In this document: piece by piece, positions 6,671 to 12,471 of the stretch | How positions within the stretch are numbered: position 1 is the stretch's first letter | Layout: each line of letters begins with the position of its first letter | Assembly (NCBI GenBank): GCA_037969115.1 | Contig: JBBKWQ010000192.1 | Coordinates: 1-13,327, forward strand | DNA length: 13,327 nucleotides | Source: JBBKWQ01 sp037969115 | GTDB lineage: Bacteria > Actinomycetota > Acidimicrobiia > Acidimicrobiales > Ilumatobacteraceae | Direction of reading: 5' to 3' | Position numbers and translations under genes: made by a program | Notes under the pieces: generated by a model | The model's input: the letters and a program-made list of their open reading frames with translations, nothing else | What the model was told of the DNA's origin: nothing | Database searches by the model: none

Positions 6671-6704
6671 GAAATGGATGGGACCTTCGGGTCCCATCCA
6701 TTTC
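6671..6704 (+). terminator. 15-bp UUCG hairpin terminator
   Basis: Left arm 6671-6685 and right arm 6690-6704 pair perfectly over 15 bp around a TTCG loop closed by C-G, the very stable cUUCGg tetraloop. The outer stem is A/T-rich (GAAAT/ATTTC), so the descending arm carries TTT, but no long T-tract follows. It probably ends the priming-enzyme transcript and shields the PHP gene. Confidence 0.75.
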
Positions 6705-6732
6705 CTGCATCTCGGGCACGGCGAGCGGCGGT

Positions 6733-6738
6733 TAGCGT
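6733..6738 (+). promoter_or_regulatory. -10 element (TAGCGT) of the leader ORF/PHP transcript
   Basis: TAGCGT lies 8 nt before ATG 6747 and is identical to the hexamer in front of bL37. The transcript would be leaderless or nearly so. No -35 match was found. Confidence 0.45.
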
Positions 6739-6746
6739 GGTTGGCG

Positions 6747-6794
6747 ATGCCGCAGACCTCGATCTCCGCCCCGATGGCCGGCCACCGATCATGA
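6747..6794 (+). CDS. Possible leaderless 15-codon leader peptide (MPQTSISAPMAGHRS)
   Basis: ATG 6747 sits 8 nt after a TAGCGT hexamer and opens a 15-codon frame whose TGA (6792-6794) overlaps the ATG of the PHP gene as ATGA. The PHP start has no convincing Shine-Dalgarno sequence, so translation of the mini-ORF followed by re-initiation would explain how the PHP protein is made. The peptide has no run of identical amino acids that would suggest classic attenuation. The alternative is that the transcript simply starts here and the mini-ORF is chance. Confidence 0.35.
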   Translation: MPQTSISAPMAGHRS

Positions 6795-7840
6795 CCGCCA
6801 CAGCATCGGACCGCCCGCTGTCGCCGGAGGCTGCGATCCGTCGAGTGATCCACTGTCTCGATCGGGCCCACGAGAGCGGCTTCAAGACCAAGGCGTTCGT
6901 CCGTGCGCTCGACGTCGTGCGCTCGACCGACCCGGACGAACTCGCCGAGCGCGCCCGCGACTCGTCGCTCACCGAACTCGACGGCATCGGGAACGCGACT
7001 GCGAGTGTGATCAGCGATGCGCTCGCGGGCAAGGTTCCCGAGTACCTCACGAAGATCGAGATCGAGTCGCGCGTGCCGATCAGCCCCGAGGGCGAGCAGG
7101 TCCGGGCAGCTCTGCGCGGTGACTGCCACCTGCACTCCACGTGGAGCGACGGTGGCGCCGAGATCGACGACATGGCTGCGACCGCGATCGCACTCGGACA
7201 CGAATACATGGTGCTCACCGATCATTCGGCGAGGCTCACGATCGCTCATGGACTGAACGAGGAGCGGCTCGTGAACCAGCTCGACGAGATCGCGCGGATC
7301 AACGCAGGCTTCCAGGCTGCCGGCGAATCATTCCGGATCCTGACTGGTATGGAGGTCGACATCCTCGAAGACGGATCGCTCGACCTGTCCGACGAGATGC
7401 TCGCCCGACTCGACGTGGTGGTCGCAAGTGTGCACTCGAAGCTGCGGATGGAACGCAAGCTGATGACCCAGCGAATGGTGATGGCAGTTGCCAACCCCCA
7501 TGTCGACATCCTGGGCCACTGCACCGGTCGCCTCATCGGCAAACGTCCCGAGTCGACCTTCGACGCCGACTACGTGTTCGCCGCCTGTGCCCAGTTCGGT
7601 ACCGCGGTCGAGCTGAATTGTCGTCCGGAGCGGCTCGACCCGCCCCGCGAACTCCTCGACGTTGCGCTGGATCACGGTTGTTGGTTCTCGATCGATTCCG
7701 ACGCACACGCGACAGGGCAACTCGAATGGCAGCCACACGGCTGCGATCGTGCCGCCGAACGTGGCGTGCCGGTCGAGAGGATCGTGAACACCATGCCGGC
7801 CGATGATCTGCTGGCGTGGGCGGGTGGCAGCACGAGCTGA
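6791..7840 (+). CDS. HhH-PHP protein, PolX-like without the polymerase domain
   Basis: A 349-residue protein with two parts. Residues about 10-95 look like the N-terminal helical region of bacterial DNA polymerase X, with an HhH turn at LDGIGNATASVISDALAGK (63-81). Residues 108-335 form a PHP metallohydrolase domain with its ligands intact: CHLHSTWSDGG (H113, H115), VLTDHS (H145), GMEVDIL (E188), ASVHSK (H215), ILGHCTGRL (H243) and IDSDAHATG (D304, H306). The phrases GLNEERL, DGSLDLSDEML and GHCTGRL match the PHP domain of PolX, where it acts as a Mn-dependent 3'-5' exonuclease or AP endonuclease. The nucleotidyltransferase palm that normally lies between the two parts is missing. A DNA-repair nuclease or phosphoesterase is likely. 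ATG 6791 was chosen over an upstream in-frame start at 6617 that would read through the terminator. Confidence 0.85.
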   Translation: MTATASDRPLSPEAAIRRVIHCLDRAHESGFKTKAFVRALDVVRSTDPDELAERARDSSLTELDGIGNATASVISDALAGKVPEYLTKIEIESRVPISPEGEQVRAALRGDCHLHSTWSDGGAEIDDMAATAIALGHEYMVLTDHSARLTIAHGLNEERLVNQLDEIARINAGFQAAGESFRILTGMEVDILEDGSLDLSDEMLARLDVVVASVHSKLRMERKLMTQRMVMAVANPHVDILGHCTGRLIGKRPESTFDADYVFAACAQFGTAVELNCRPERLDPPRELLDVALDHGCWFSIDSDAHATGQLEWQPHGCDRAAERGVPVERIVNTMPADDLLAWAGGSTS

Positions 7841-7846
7841 CGGCGG

Positions 7847-7852
7847 TAGCGT
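7847..7852 (+). promoter_or_regulatory. -10 element (TAGCGT) of bL37
   Basis: TAGCGT ends 9 nt before ATG 7862 and lies just after the PHP stop codon. It implies a nearly leaderless monocistronic transcript bounded by the hairpin at 7971-7998. Confidence 0.45.
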
Positions 7853-7861
7853 GGTTTTCCT

Positions 7862-7945
7862 ATGTCGAAGAAGACCAAGAAGCGTAAAGCCAGGTTGCGT
7901 CGCTCGAAGGCGAATCACGGCAAGCGCCCCAACATGGGTCGCTGA
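7862..7945 (+). CDS. Large-subunit ribosomal protein bL37 (27 aa)
   Basis: A 27-codon ORF, too short for most gene finders. The peptide starts MSKKTKKRKARLRR and ends SKANHGKRPNMGR: over a third Lys/Arg, no acidic residue. The (S)KANHGKRPN core is what I recall of bL37, the tiny actinobacterial 50S protein seen in mycobacterial ribosome structures (about 24 residues). It is a structural component that threads into rRNA, not an enzyme. The gene has its own -10 element 9 nt upstream and a terminator-like hairpin 25 nt downstream, so it looks like a separate transcript. Identification rests on motif memory, not on an alignment; a short basic peptide could in principle be chance, but the motif, signals and isolation agree. 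Confidence 0.8.
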   Translation: MSKKTKKRKARLRRSKANHGKRPNMGR

Positions 7946-7970
7946 CGACTCGGAACGAGTACCGTTTTCC

Positions 7971-7999
7971 AACGCCGCCGCGTGATCGTGGCGGCGTTT
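7971..7999 (+). terminator. Terminator hairpin of bL37
   Basis: Left arm AACGCCGCCGCG (7971-7982) pairs with 7987-7998 over 12 bp with one G-U pair around a TGAT loop, ending in TTT. It lies 25 nt after the bL37 stop and before the VOC gene. The TTG at 7998, a possible start of the next gene, is inside this hairpin, which speaks against its use. Confidence 0.65.
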
Positions 8000-8022
8000 G
8001 CGCGTCTGGGAACGAGTCGTGC

Positions 8023-8028
8023 TAGCAA
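8023..8028 (+). promoter_or_regulatory. Possible -10 element (TAGCAA) of the VOC gene
   Basis: TAGCAA lies 8 nt before ATG 8037, the spacing seen at the neighbouring leaderless starts, but its last base does not match TANNNT. It is a weak call, supported mainly by position. Confidence 0.25.
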
Positions 8029-8036
8029 CGTCGGTC

Positions 8037-8672
8037 ATGGCCGCACTCGCGTCGCTCGACATCACCGGTTCGATGGCCGCGTGGCGAGCGATCGGTCTGG
8101 TGGTGTCGTCAGATGGGCTGTTGCCCTTCCTGTCCGGTTCGATTCAGATCGTCGAGCAGTCCGGATCCACGGTCGACGTTGCGACGTCGAGAATCCACGG
8201 CTGGTCGCTCAGCGGAATCGACGGCTCGGTCACCCGCATCGACGGGTTGGTCACCGCCTCGGTGACGGCCCCGGGTTCGGCGGTGGCCGACCACCTGAAC
8301 GGCGCGTACGAGATCGATCACGTGGTCGTGCTCACGAACTCGCTCGAGCGCACCTGCGGTGCGATCGCGGACACCACGGGCGAACCGCTGAAGCGTGTAC
8401 GCGAGGTCGGTCGCATGCGGCAAGGCTTCCACCGCCTGGGTCGCGGTGGCATCGTCGTCGAGGTGGTCGAGCGGCCGGAGTACGACGAACCGATCGCGGC
8501 GTTCTGGGGTGTCGTCTTCAACGTGACCGACCTCGACGCTGCGATCGATCTGATCGGCGACGAACTCATCGGCGAGGCGAAAGACGCGGTGCAGCCCGGC
8601 CGGCGAATCGCCACGGTTCGTGCCGCCGCAGGTCTCGGTGTGCCGGTGGCACTCATGTCGCCGCCCGCGTGA
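8037..8672 (+). CDS. VOC (glyoxalase/bleomycin-resistance fold) family protein
   Basis: A 211-residue cytosolic protein. The second half is recognisable as a vicinal-oxygen-chelate module: YEIDHVVVLTNSLERTCGAIADTTG (from about 91) is the usual beta strand with a metal-ligand His95 followed by a helix, and GGIVVEVVE (137-145) supplies the usual glutamate strand. WGVVFNVTDLDAAIDLIGDELIG (157-179) is the start of the next module. The first 90 residues read like a degenerate module. VOC proteins range from glyoxalases and dioxygenases to drug-binding proteins, so no reaction can be assigned. ATG 8037 is preferred over TTG 7998 because the latter lies in the terminator stem. It ends 28 bp before the L,D-transpeptidase, which has its own promoter. 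Confidence 0.7.
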   Translation: MAALASLDITGSMAAWRAIGLVVSSDGLLPFLSGSIQIVEQSGSTVDVATSRIHGWSLSGIDGSVTRIDGLVTASVTAPGSAVADHLNGAYEIDHVVVLTNSLERTCGAIADTTGEPLKRVREVGRMRQGFHRLGRGGIVVEVVERPEYDEPIAAFWGVVFNVTDLDAAIDLIGDELIGEAKDAVQPGRRIATVRAAAGLGVPVALMSPPA

Positions 8673-8685
8673 GGGTCGCGGTCCG

Positions 8686-8691
8686 TAGACT
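8686..8691 (+). promoter_or_regulatory. -10 element (TAGACT) of the L,D-transpeptidase
   Basis: TAGACT ends 9 nt before ATG 8701, in the 28-bp gap after the VOC gene. It fits TANNNT and repeats the bL37 geometry. No -35 match was found. Confidence 0.5.
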
Positions 8692-8700
8692 GGATCGGCC

Positions 8701-9519
8701 ATGAACCGCTCGTCGATCATCGCAGGAGTCGTTGCGGCAGTTGCGGTTGTCGCTGTCGGCACGGGTGTGCTCGTTCGCGCCAACCGTTCGGACGACGGAG
8801 GCTGGTTCGTCTACGCACCCAACGGTGAGGCTGCCGTGCCCGATCGCGAGCCGGGGACCGATCAGGTCGTCGACGCAGCTGCGCCGTCGGTCACCGCTGC
8901 CGATGACGAACGGGTCACTCGTCTCCCGCCGGTCACGAACGCAGCCCCACCGGTGGACGACGAGCGGGCCACGGACGACACGATCAACACAGCGCCGCCT
9001 GCCGACGCTCCGGTCACCAGTGAAGGCGAGAATCTGTCCGATCAGGTCGATGTGGTCATGCCGCAGCCGGAGTCGCCGCCGGTGTTGGAGTACGCATCGG
9101 ATCAGTCGTGTCCGGAATCGGGGCAATCGGCGGTCGTCGATCGTGACAACCAGCGGGCGTGGCTGTGCCGCGACGGTGTTGTCGCCGACGAGATGGTGAT
9201 GTCATCCGCGTGGAGCCAGCCCGACCCGGGCCGGTACGAGGTGTATGCGAAGGACATGAACTCGTCGTCGAACTTCGGTGGGCACTATTCGACGATGACA
9301 CACTTCGTCGCGTTCTCGTATGGCAAGAACACGGGTGCACGCATCGCGTTTCACAGCGTCCCGCAACTACCCGATGGCACGTGGGTGCAGACGCGGGAGT
9401 CGGTTGGGACGCAGGACCTGCGTGGCGATTCGGCCGGCTGCATCCGCATGTTGCCGGAGGACGCCGAGCTGATCTGGTCATGGCTCGACATCGGTGACGA
9501 TGTCGTCGTGATCAGCTGA
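8701..9519 (+). CDS. L,D-transpeptidase (YkuD domain), membrane-anchored
   Basis: A 272-residue cell-wall enzyme. L,D-transpeptidases make 3-3 peptidoglycan crosslinks or attach proteins to the wall. One N-terminal hydrophobic segment (6-26) with no clear cleavage site probably anchors it. Residues 30-130 are a Pro/Ala/Asp/Thr-rich linker that would reach through the wall. The catalytic part starts near 137 with SCPESG and VVDRDNQRAWLC (C137 and C156 may form a disulfide). It continues with the YAKDMNSSS region, then IAFHSVP (H218) and DSAGCIRMLPEDA with the nucleophile C247 and R249. The usual SHGC motif reads SAGC, so the second histidine is absent. A -10 element precedes the ATG and no Shine-Dalgarno is visible, so the message is probably leaderless. 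The family is firm; the exact crosslink is unknown. Confidence 0.87.
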   Translation: MNRSSIIAGVVAAVAVVAVGTGVLVRANRSDDGGWFVYAPNGEAAVPDREPGTDQVVDAAAPSVTAADDERVTRLPPVTNAAPPVDDERATDDTINTAPPADAPVTSEGENLSDQVDVVMPQPESPPVLEYASDQSCPESGQSAVVDRDNQRAWLCRDGVVADEMVMSSAWSQPDPGRYEVYAKDMNSSSNFGGHYSTMTHFVAFSYGKNTGARIAFHSVPQLPDGTWVQTRESVGTQDLRGDSAGCIRMLPEDAELIWSWLDIGDDVVVIS

Positions 9520-9523
9520 GACG

Positions 9524-9539
9524 TGGGCTGAAAGGCCCA
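9524..9539. terminator. Weak convergent hairpin TGGGC-TGAAAG-GCCCA
   Basis: A 5-bp stem lies in the 28-bp gap between the converging L,D-transpeptidase and PD-(D/E)XK genes. Position suggests a two-way terminator, but it is short and has no T-tract. Confidence 0.35.
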
Positions 9540-9547
9540 GCGGAAGG

Positions 9548-10507
9548 TCACGAAACGTCGTCGTCGGCGCGGCCGGAGCCGTCGCCGCTGAGGTAGTGCT
9601 GGCCCTCGGCACAGTCGGACGACAGCGGACACCATCGACACGACACGCCTGGACGTTTCACGGGAGCGCGACCCTCGACGGTCAGCTCGATCTCCGCGTT
9701 GAGTGCATCGAGCATTCTTCGCGTCGCTGTGCGCAACACGCCCTCCGTGACGTCCTCGACGACCGGCTCGCCGCTGTCGAGGTAGAACGACGCCAACTTG
9801 CGTGGCGGGACGCGCGATTTGAGCATCTCGAGCAACGCGTAGAAACGCAGATCTTCACGGTGTTTCTGCGAGACCCAGCCGGTCTTCAGGTCGATGATGA
9901 CCTTGCGGCTCTCGTCACCCGACGGTCGGCCGAGTGTGAGGTCGACTTTGCCGCTCAGAACGATCGGTCCGTCGTTGGGCCAGCGAACGCTCGACTCGGT
10001 GGTTGGCGCGGCGCGCCGGTCGAGGGGAGGGAAGCACTCGGTGAACTTGATGAGCTTGTCGACGGCGAAACCGCGCAGGTCGGCCATGTCGCCGTCTGAC
10101 AGGCCGGCGATCCAATCGCCGATGCTGGAGTCCTCGTCGGCCAGGCGTGCCAGTGCCTCGTCGATCACATCGGCCGGCACGGGATCGCCGCGCCAGTTGA
10201 TCAGCAATTGGATTGCACGGTGGGCGACCTGTCCTCCGGCGATGGCCGGCGACCAGGTGAAGGGCTCGTCGTGGAGGTGCTGGACCTCGCACCCGAGCAC
10301 GCTGGTGAGGCGGTGCTTGCTGAGGAAGATCCGTTCGTCGCCGAGGCGCCCGATGAACTCTTCGAACGCCGCCTCGATGTCGCCGACGAGTTCATCGATG
10401 AGGTCGGTTCCGAACACCACCGGTTCCTCGCCACGCCGAAGCAGATCGAGCGTCTTTCGCTGGAGCGGCGAGAACTGTTCCGTCGGCGGCGGCGTTGGTT
10501 CGGTCAT
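9548..10507 (-). CDS. PD-(D/E)XK nuclease-superfamily protein (Cas4/RecB-like, Fe-S)
   Basis: A 319-residue protein that looks like a stand-alone RecB/Cas4-type nuclease. GGQVAHRAI (91-99) matches the conserved G-x-x-x-H helix. SGKVDLTLG (185-193) carries the metal-binding D189, and KVIIDLKTG (202-210) gives the D-x-K pair D206/K208. REDLRFYALL (217-226) matches the motif after the active site, with Y223. Four cysteines, C73 and C290-x2-C293-x5-C299, have the split pattern that holds a 4Fe-4S cluster in AddB and Cas4. The first 60 residues are unassigned. There is no helicase, cas gene or CRISPR array nearby, so a general role in DNA end processing is only an inference. ATG 10507 was chosen because TAGTGT lies 8 nt before it; the longer frame upstream crosses a hairpin region. 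Confidence 0.82.
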   Translation of the reverse strand: MTEPTPPPTEQFSPLQRKTLDLLRRGEEPVVFGTDLIDELVGDIEAAFEEFIGRLGDERIFLSKHRLTSVLGCEVQHLHDEPFTWSPAIAGGQVAHRAIQLLINWRGDPVPADVIDEALARLADEDSSIGDWIAGLSDGDMADLRGFAVDKLIKFTECFPPLDRRAAPTTESSVRWPNDGPIVLSGKVDLTLGRPSGDESRKVIIDLKTGWVSQKHREDLRFYALLEMLKSRVPPRKLASFYLDSGEPVVEDVTEGVLRTATRRMLDALNAEIELTVEGRAPVKRPGVSCRWCPLSSDCAEGQHYLSGDGSGRADDDVS

Positions 10508-10515
10508 CTCGCCCG

Positions 10516-10521
10516 ACACTA
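10516..10521 (-). promoter_or_regulatory. -10 element (TAGTGT) of the PD-(D/E)XK gene
   Basis: On the minus strand TAGTGT ends 8 nt before ATG 10507, matching TANNNT at the leaderless spacing. It decides the start of this gene. Confidence 0.45.
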
Positions 10522-10558
10522 CCGATGGGATGACCCGAACACCTCGGAGCGTCGGCGG

Positions 10559-10589
10559 CCACCATCCGTGATGGTGGAAATCGCCACCA
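10559..10589. repeat. Two mutually exclusive hairpins in a divergent intergenic region
   Basis: CCACCATC (10559-10566) pairs perfectly with GATGGTGG (10570-10577) over 8 bp with a 3-nt loop. The last six bases of that middle arm (TGGTGG, 10572-10577) can instead pair with CCACCA (10584-10589). The element lies in the 118 bp between the divergent PD-(D/E)XK and small-protein genes. It may be an operator or a switchable leader structure. Confidence 0.4.
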
Positions 10590-10625
10590 GGAAACACTGT
10601 CACACCGCTCAGTCAGGATCGGGGT

Positions 10626-10964
10626 ATGCAACCGGCCACCTCCGTCGACTTCGCGGCCGCCGCGCGAACGCTCGCCCGCGAGGCTCGCCGACGCCATCTC
10701 GTCGGGCCGAGTTTCCGGTGTCCGCCGCGCCTGGTCGGCGTCGATCGCTCCATTCGGCGCCGACCGAACGGTGTGGTGGTGTCGGTGAAGCTTCGGAACC
10801 GGCCCTGGGTTGCGGTTTTGGCCGACATGATCGAAGGGGTCGTCGTCGCCAATCGGCTCGGGTCACCCGACGCCGACCGCCTTCGTTCGGCGATGTGGGA
10901 TGTATGCGGGGTCGAGTCGCCCGTGCAGCGCGACGAATCCGGGGCGATCCGTCGCGTGGCTTGA
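10626..10964 (+). CDS. Small protein of unknown function (112 aa)
   Basis: I do not recognise this protein. It has a basic, alanine-rich N-terminal helix (DFAAAARTLAREARRRH), a middle with alternating hydrophobic residues that looks like two beta strands (GVVVSVKLRNRPWVAVLADMI, about 49-69), and a short helix (PDADRLRSAMWDVC). It has no signal peptide or membrane span and two cysteines (C32, C94) in no known motif. AGGA lies 7 nt before the ATG. CAGGAT at 10614-10619 could also act as a weak -10. The composition is protein-like, unlike the arginine-rich shadow frames opposite, so I favour this strand. Its stop codon directly abuts the stop of the convergent DUF3179 gene. Confidence 0.55.
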   Translation: MQPATSVDFAAAARTLAREARRRHLVGPSFRCPPRLVGVDRSIRRRPNGVVVSVKLRNRPWVAVLADMIEGVVVANRLGSPDADRLRSAMWDVCGVESPVQRDESGAIRRVA

Positions 10965-12407
10965 CTACATGTCGTCGGGCCACAGCAGCGTGTCGGGGTG
11001 GAACTGGCTCCAGGCGAACCAGAACGCTTCGTGAGCGGCGATGTCATCGTCGCCCGACGAGGCTGCGAGTCCGCTTCCGTCCAGCCTCAGCGAAACACCG
11101 CGCAGACCGACGTTGTCGCCACGATCTAGCGCTTCCTTGGCGGTGGCTGCGTCGAACGCGATCGCCGTGCCGTCCGCCAGAATCACGCCGAGCACTGGTG
11201 TCTGTGCGTCGAGCCTGGGGTCGACGTCGCCGGTCGGGAAGATCGGCCCGTCGTCGTCGCGGCCCTGCAACGGGTCGTCGGCGTAGGCACGACCGATGCC
11301 GCCGTCCTCGGCGACGATGGCGGTGTTCGGGTGAGCTTCGCGCCACTCGGCCCATGTGCTCACGGTGACCGAGGTCTGTTCGAGTACCACGCCGGCCTCG
11401 CGGAGCGGTCCGCTCACGGCTTCGCCCGTGAACGTGTCGAACACCGAGGACGACTGCAGGTCGTACATCACCTTGTTCGAGCGGCTCAACAATCCAGACG
11501 TTCGCAGTACGAATTGCTCGGCCCCACCCGACTCGTCGGTGTAGAAGGCCTGCGCCGACCCGCAGAGCGTGCAGTAGGGAATGCCGAACCGGCGTCCTCC
11601 GATCGTGATGTTCACCATCTCGTGGACCTGCATGACGTTCTTGGGGAAGGCGACCGACTCGTCACCCTCGGTCACGCCGAACACGATGGCGTCGTCGGGA
11701 TACCAGTCGCCGGCCGACCCGGACACCAGTGCCGGATCGTCGAGCGCGGGGATGCAGCCCCGGCCATCGCACGGGTCGCGATCACCGACCGGCCGGTCGT
11801 CGATGAACACACCGCCCCAGCTCAGCCATCGCCAATCGATGGTGGCCTCCGTGTCGGCGAAGAACGGCGTCCAGCCGGGTTCGACGAGCGTGAAGAGCTC
11901 CCCCTTGAGGCGCTGGTAATCAGGGGGCGCAGGGGTGTCCCATGCGATGAGCAGGTTGGTCACCCGGTTCCAGGGTGAGCTGTCGCTCGACGAGGCGATC
12001 AGCGCAGCGTCCTCGCGTGCGTCCACACCGGTCAGTGTCTCGAACGAATCCAGCAAGGTCTCGGCTTCGGCGCCGCTCGAGATGAACCGCAGCAAGTCGC
12101 TGATGAGCCACGCGTGTCGGGCATCGGCGACTCCGGTGAATGTTGCGATGTCGTCGCTGGTGAACCCACCGGCCGGCAACATGGCGAGGATCTCATCGAA
12201 TGCGGCAGTCGCAGCGTCGGCCGGGCCCGCAGGTGTCGAAGGAGCGGGCGGGACCGGCGCCCCGGCCGATGTCGCCTGCTCGCCGGCCGCACTCGCCTCG
12301 CGATTCGCGTCGGCCGTACTCGTGGTGTCAGCGTCGTTCGTACTGCCGGCAGCGGTTCCGCACGCCGCGGTGAACATTGCGCAGGCGACGAGCACGACAC
12401 GGAACAT
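10965..12407 (-). CDS. DUF3179-domain putative lipoprotein
   Basis: A 480-residue exported protein. The N-terminus FRVVLVACAMFTAACG is a short lipoprotein-type signal, with C16 the likely lipidated cysteine although the residue at -3 is Thr; LVAC at C9 is a better lipobox but would leave a very short signal. A Ser/Thr/Ala/Pro-rich linker follows to about 65. The DUF3179 signature starts at QVHEMVNITIGG (260-271), then RFGIPYCTLCGSAQAF (273-288) with the C279-x2-C282 pair, VMYDLQSSSVFDTFTGEAVSG (313-333), and TWAEWREAHPNT (351-362). A second pair, C213 and C218, lies in DPCDGRGCIP. DUF3179 proteins have no settled biochemical function; the CxxC pair suggests metal or redox chemistry. ATG 12407 is supported by TACGCT 6 nt upstream. 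Confidence 0.85.
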   Translation of the reverse strand: MFRVVLVACAMFTAACGTAAGSTNDADTTSTADANREASAAGEQATSAGAPVPPAPSTPAGPADAATAAFDEILAMLPAGGFTSDDIATFTGVADARHAWLISDLLRFISSGAEAETLLDSFETLTGVDAREDAALIASSSDSSPWNRVTNLLIAWDTPAPPDYQRLKGELFTLVEPGWTPFFADTEATIDWRWLSWGGVFIDDRPVGDRDPCDGRGCIPALDDPALVSGSAGDWYPDDAIVFGVTEGDESVAFPKNVMQVHEMVNITIGGRRFGIPYCTLCGSAQAFYTDESGGAEQFVLRTSGLLSRSNKVMYDLQSSSVFDTFTGEAVSGPLREAGVVLEQTSVTVSTWAEWREAHPNTAIVAEDGGIGRAYADDPLQGRDDDGPIFPTGDVDPRLDAQTPVLGVILADGTAIAFDAATAKEALDRGDNVGLRGVSLRLDGSGLAASSGDDDIAAHEAFWFAWSQFHPDTLLWPDDM

Positions 12408-12413
12408 CCGACG

Positions 12414-12419
12414 AGCGTA
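12414..12419 (-). promoter_or_regulatory. -10 element (TACGCT) of the DUF3179 gene
   Basis: On the minus strand TACGCT ends 6 nt before ATG 12407, which would place +1 on the A of the start codon. Confidence 0.45.
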
Positions 12420-12453
12420 TGAGCCGTCGGCGAAGCCCGAGCGTCGTTCCCGA

Positions 12454-12471
12454 AACGTTCCCCGTAACGTT
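12454..12471. repeat. Two AACGTT palindromes 12 bp apart
   Basis: AACGTT occurs at 12454-12459 and 12466-12471, in the 64-bp divergent region. The second copy overlaps the TAACGT -10 candidate and ends where the MtfA-like ATG begins. A regulator bound here would block that promoter. Confidence 0.35.
12465..12470 (+). promoter_or_regulatory. -10 candidate (TAACGT) of the MtfA-like gene
   Basis: TAACGT fits TANNNT but lies only 1 nt before ATG 12472 and 7 nt before the in-frame GTG 12478. If it is the true -10, transcription starts at about 12477 and the protein begins at GTG 12478. Confidence 0.3.

Noticed and set aside
9548..10507. Cas4 as part of a CRISPR-Cas system
   Set aside because: No repeat-spacer array and no other cas gene can be seen in the window, so only the nuclease superfamily is claimed.
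10609..11047. Minus-strand ORFs 10609-10983 and 10613-11047 opposite the 112-residue protein
   Set aside because: Both are arginine-rich shadow-type translations and overlap the end of the DUF3179 gene; the plus-strand frame has a more protein-like pattern of strands and helices.
11935..12471. Plus-strand upstream extension of the MtfA-like frame to 11935
   Set aside because: It runs antisense through the DUF3179 gene and its signal peptide, and the MtfA family length is met by starting at 12472 or 12478.
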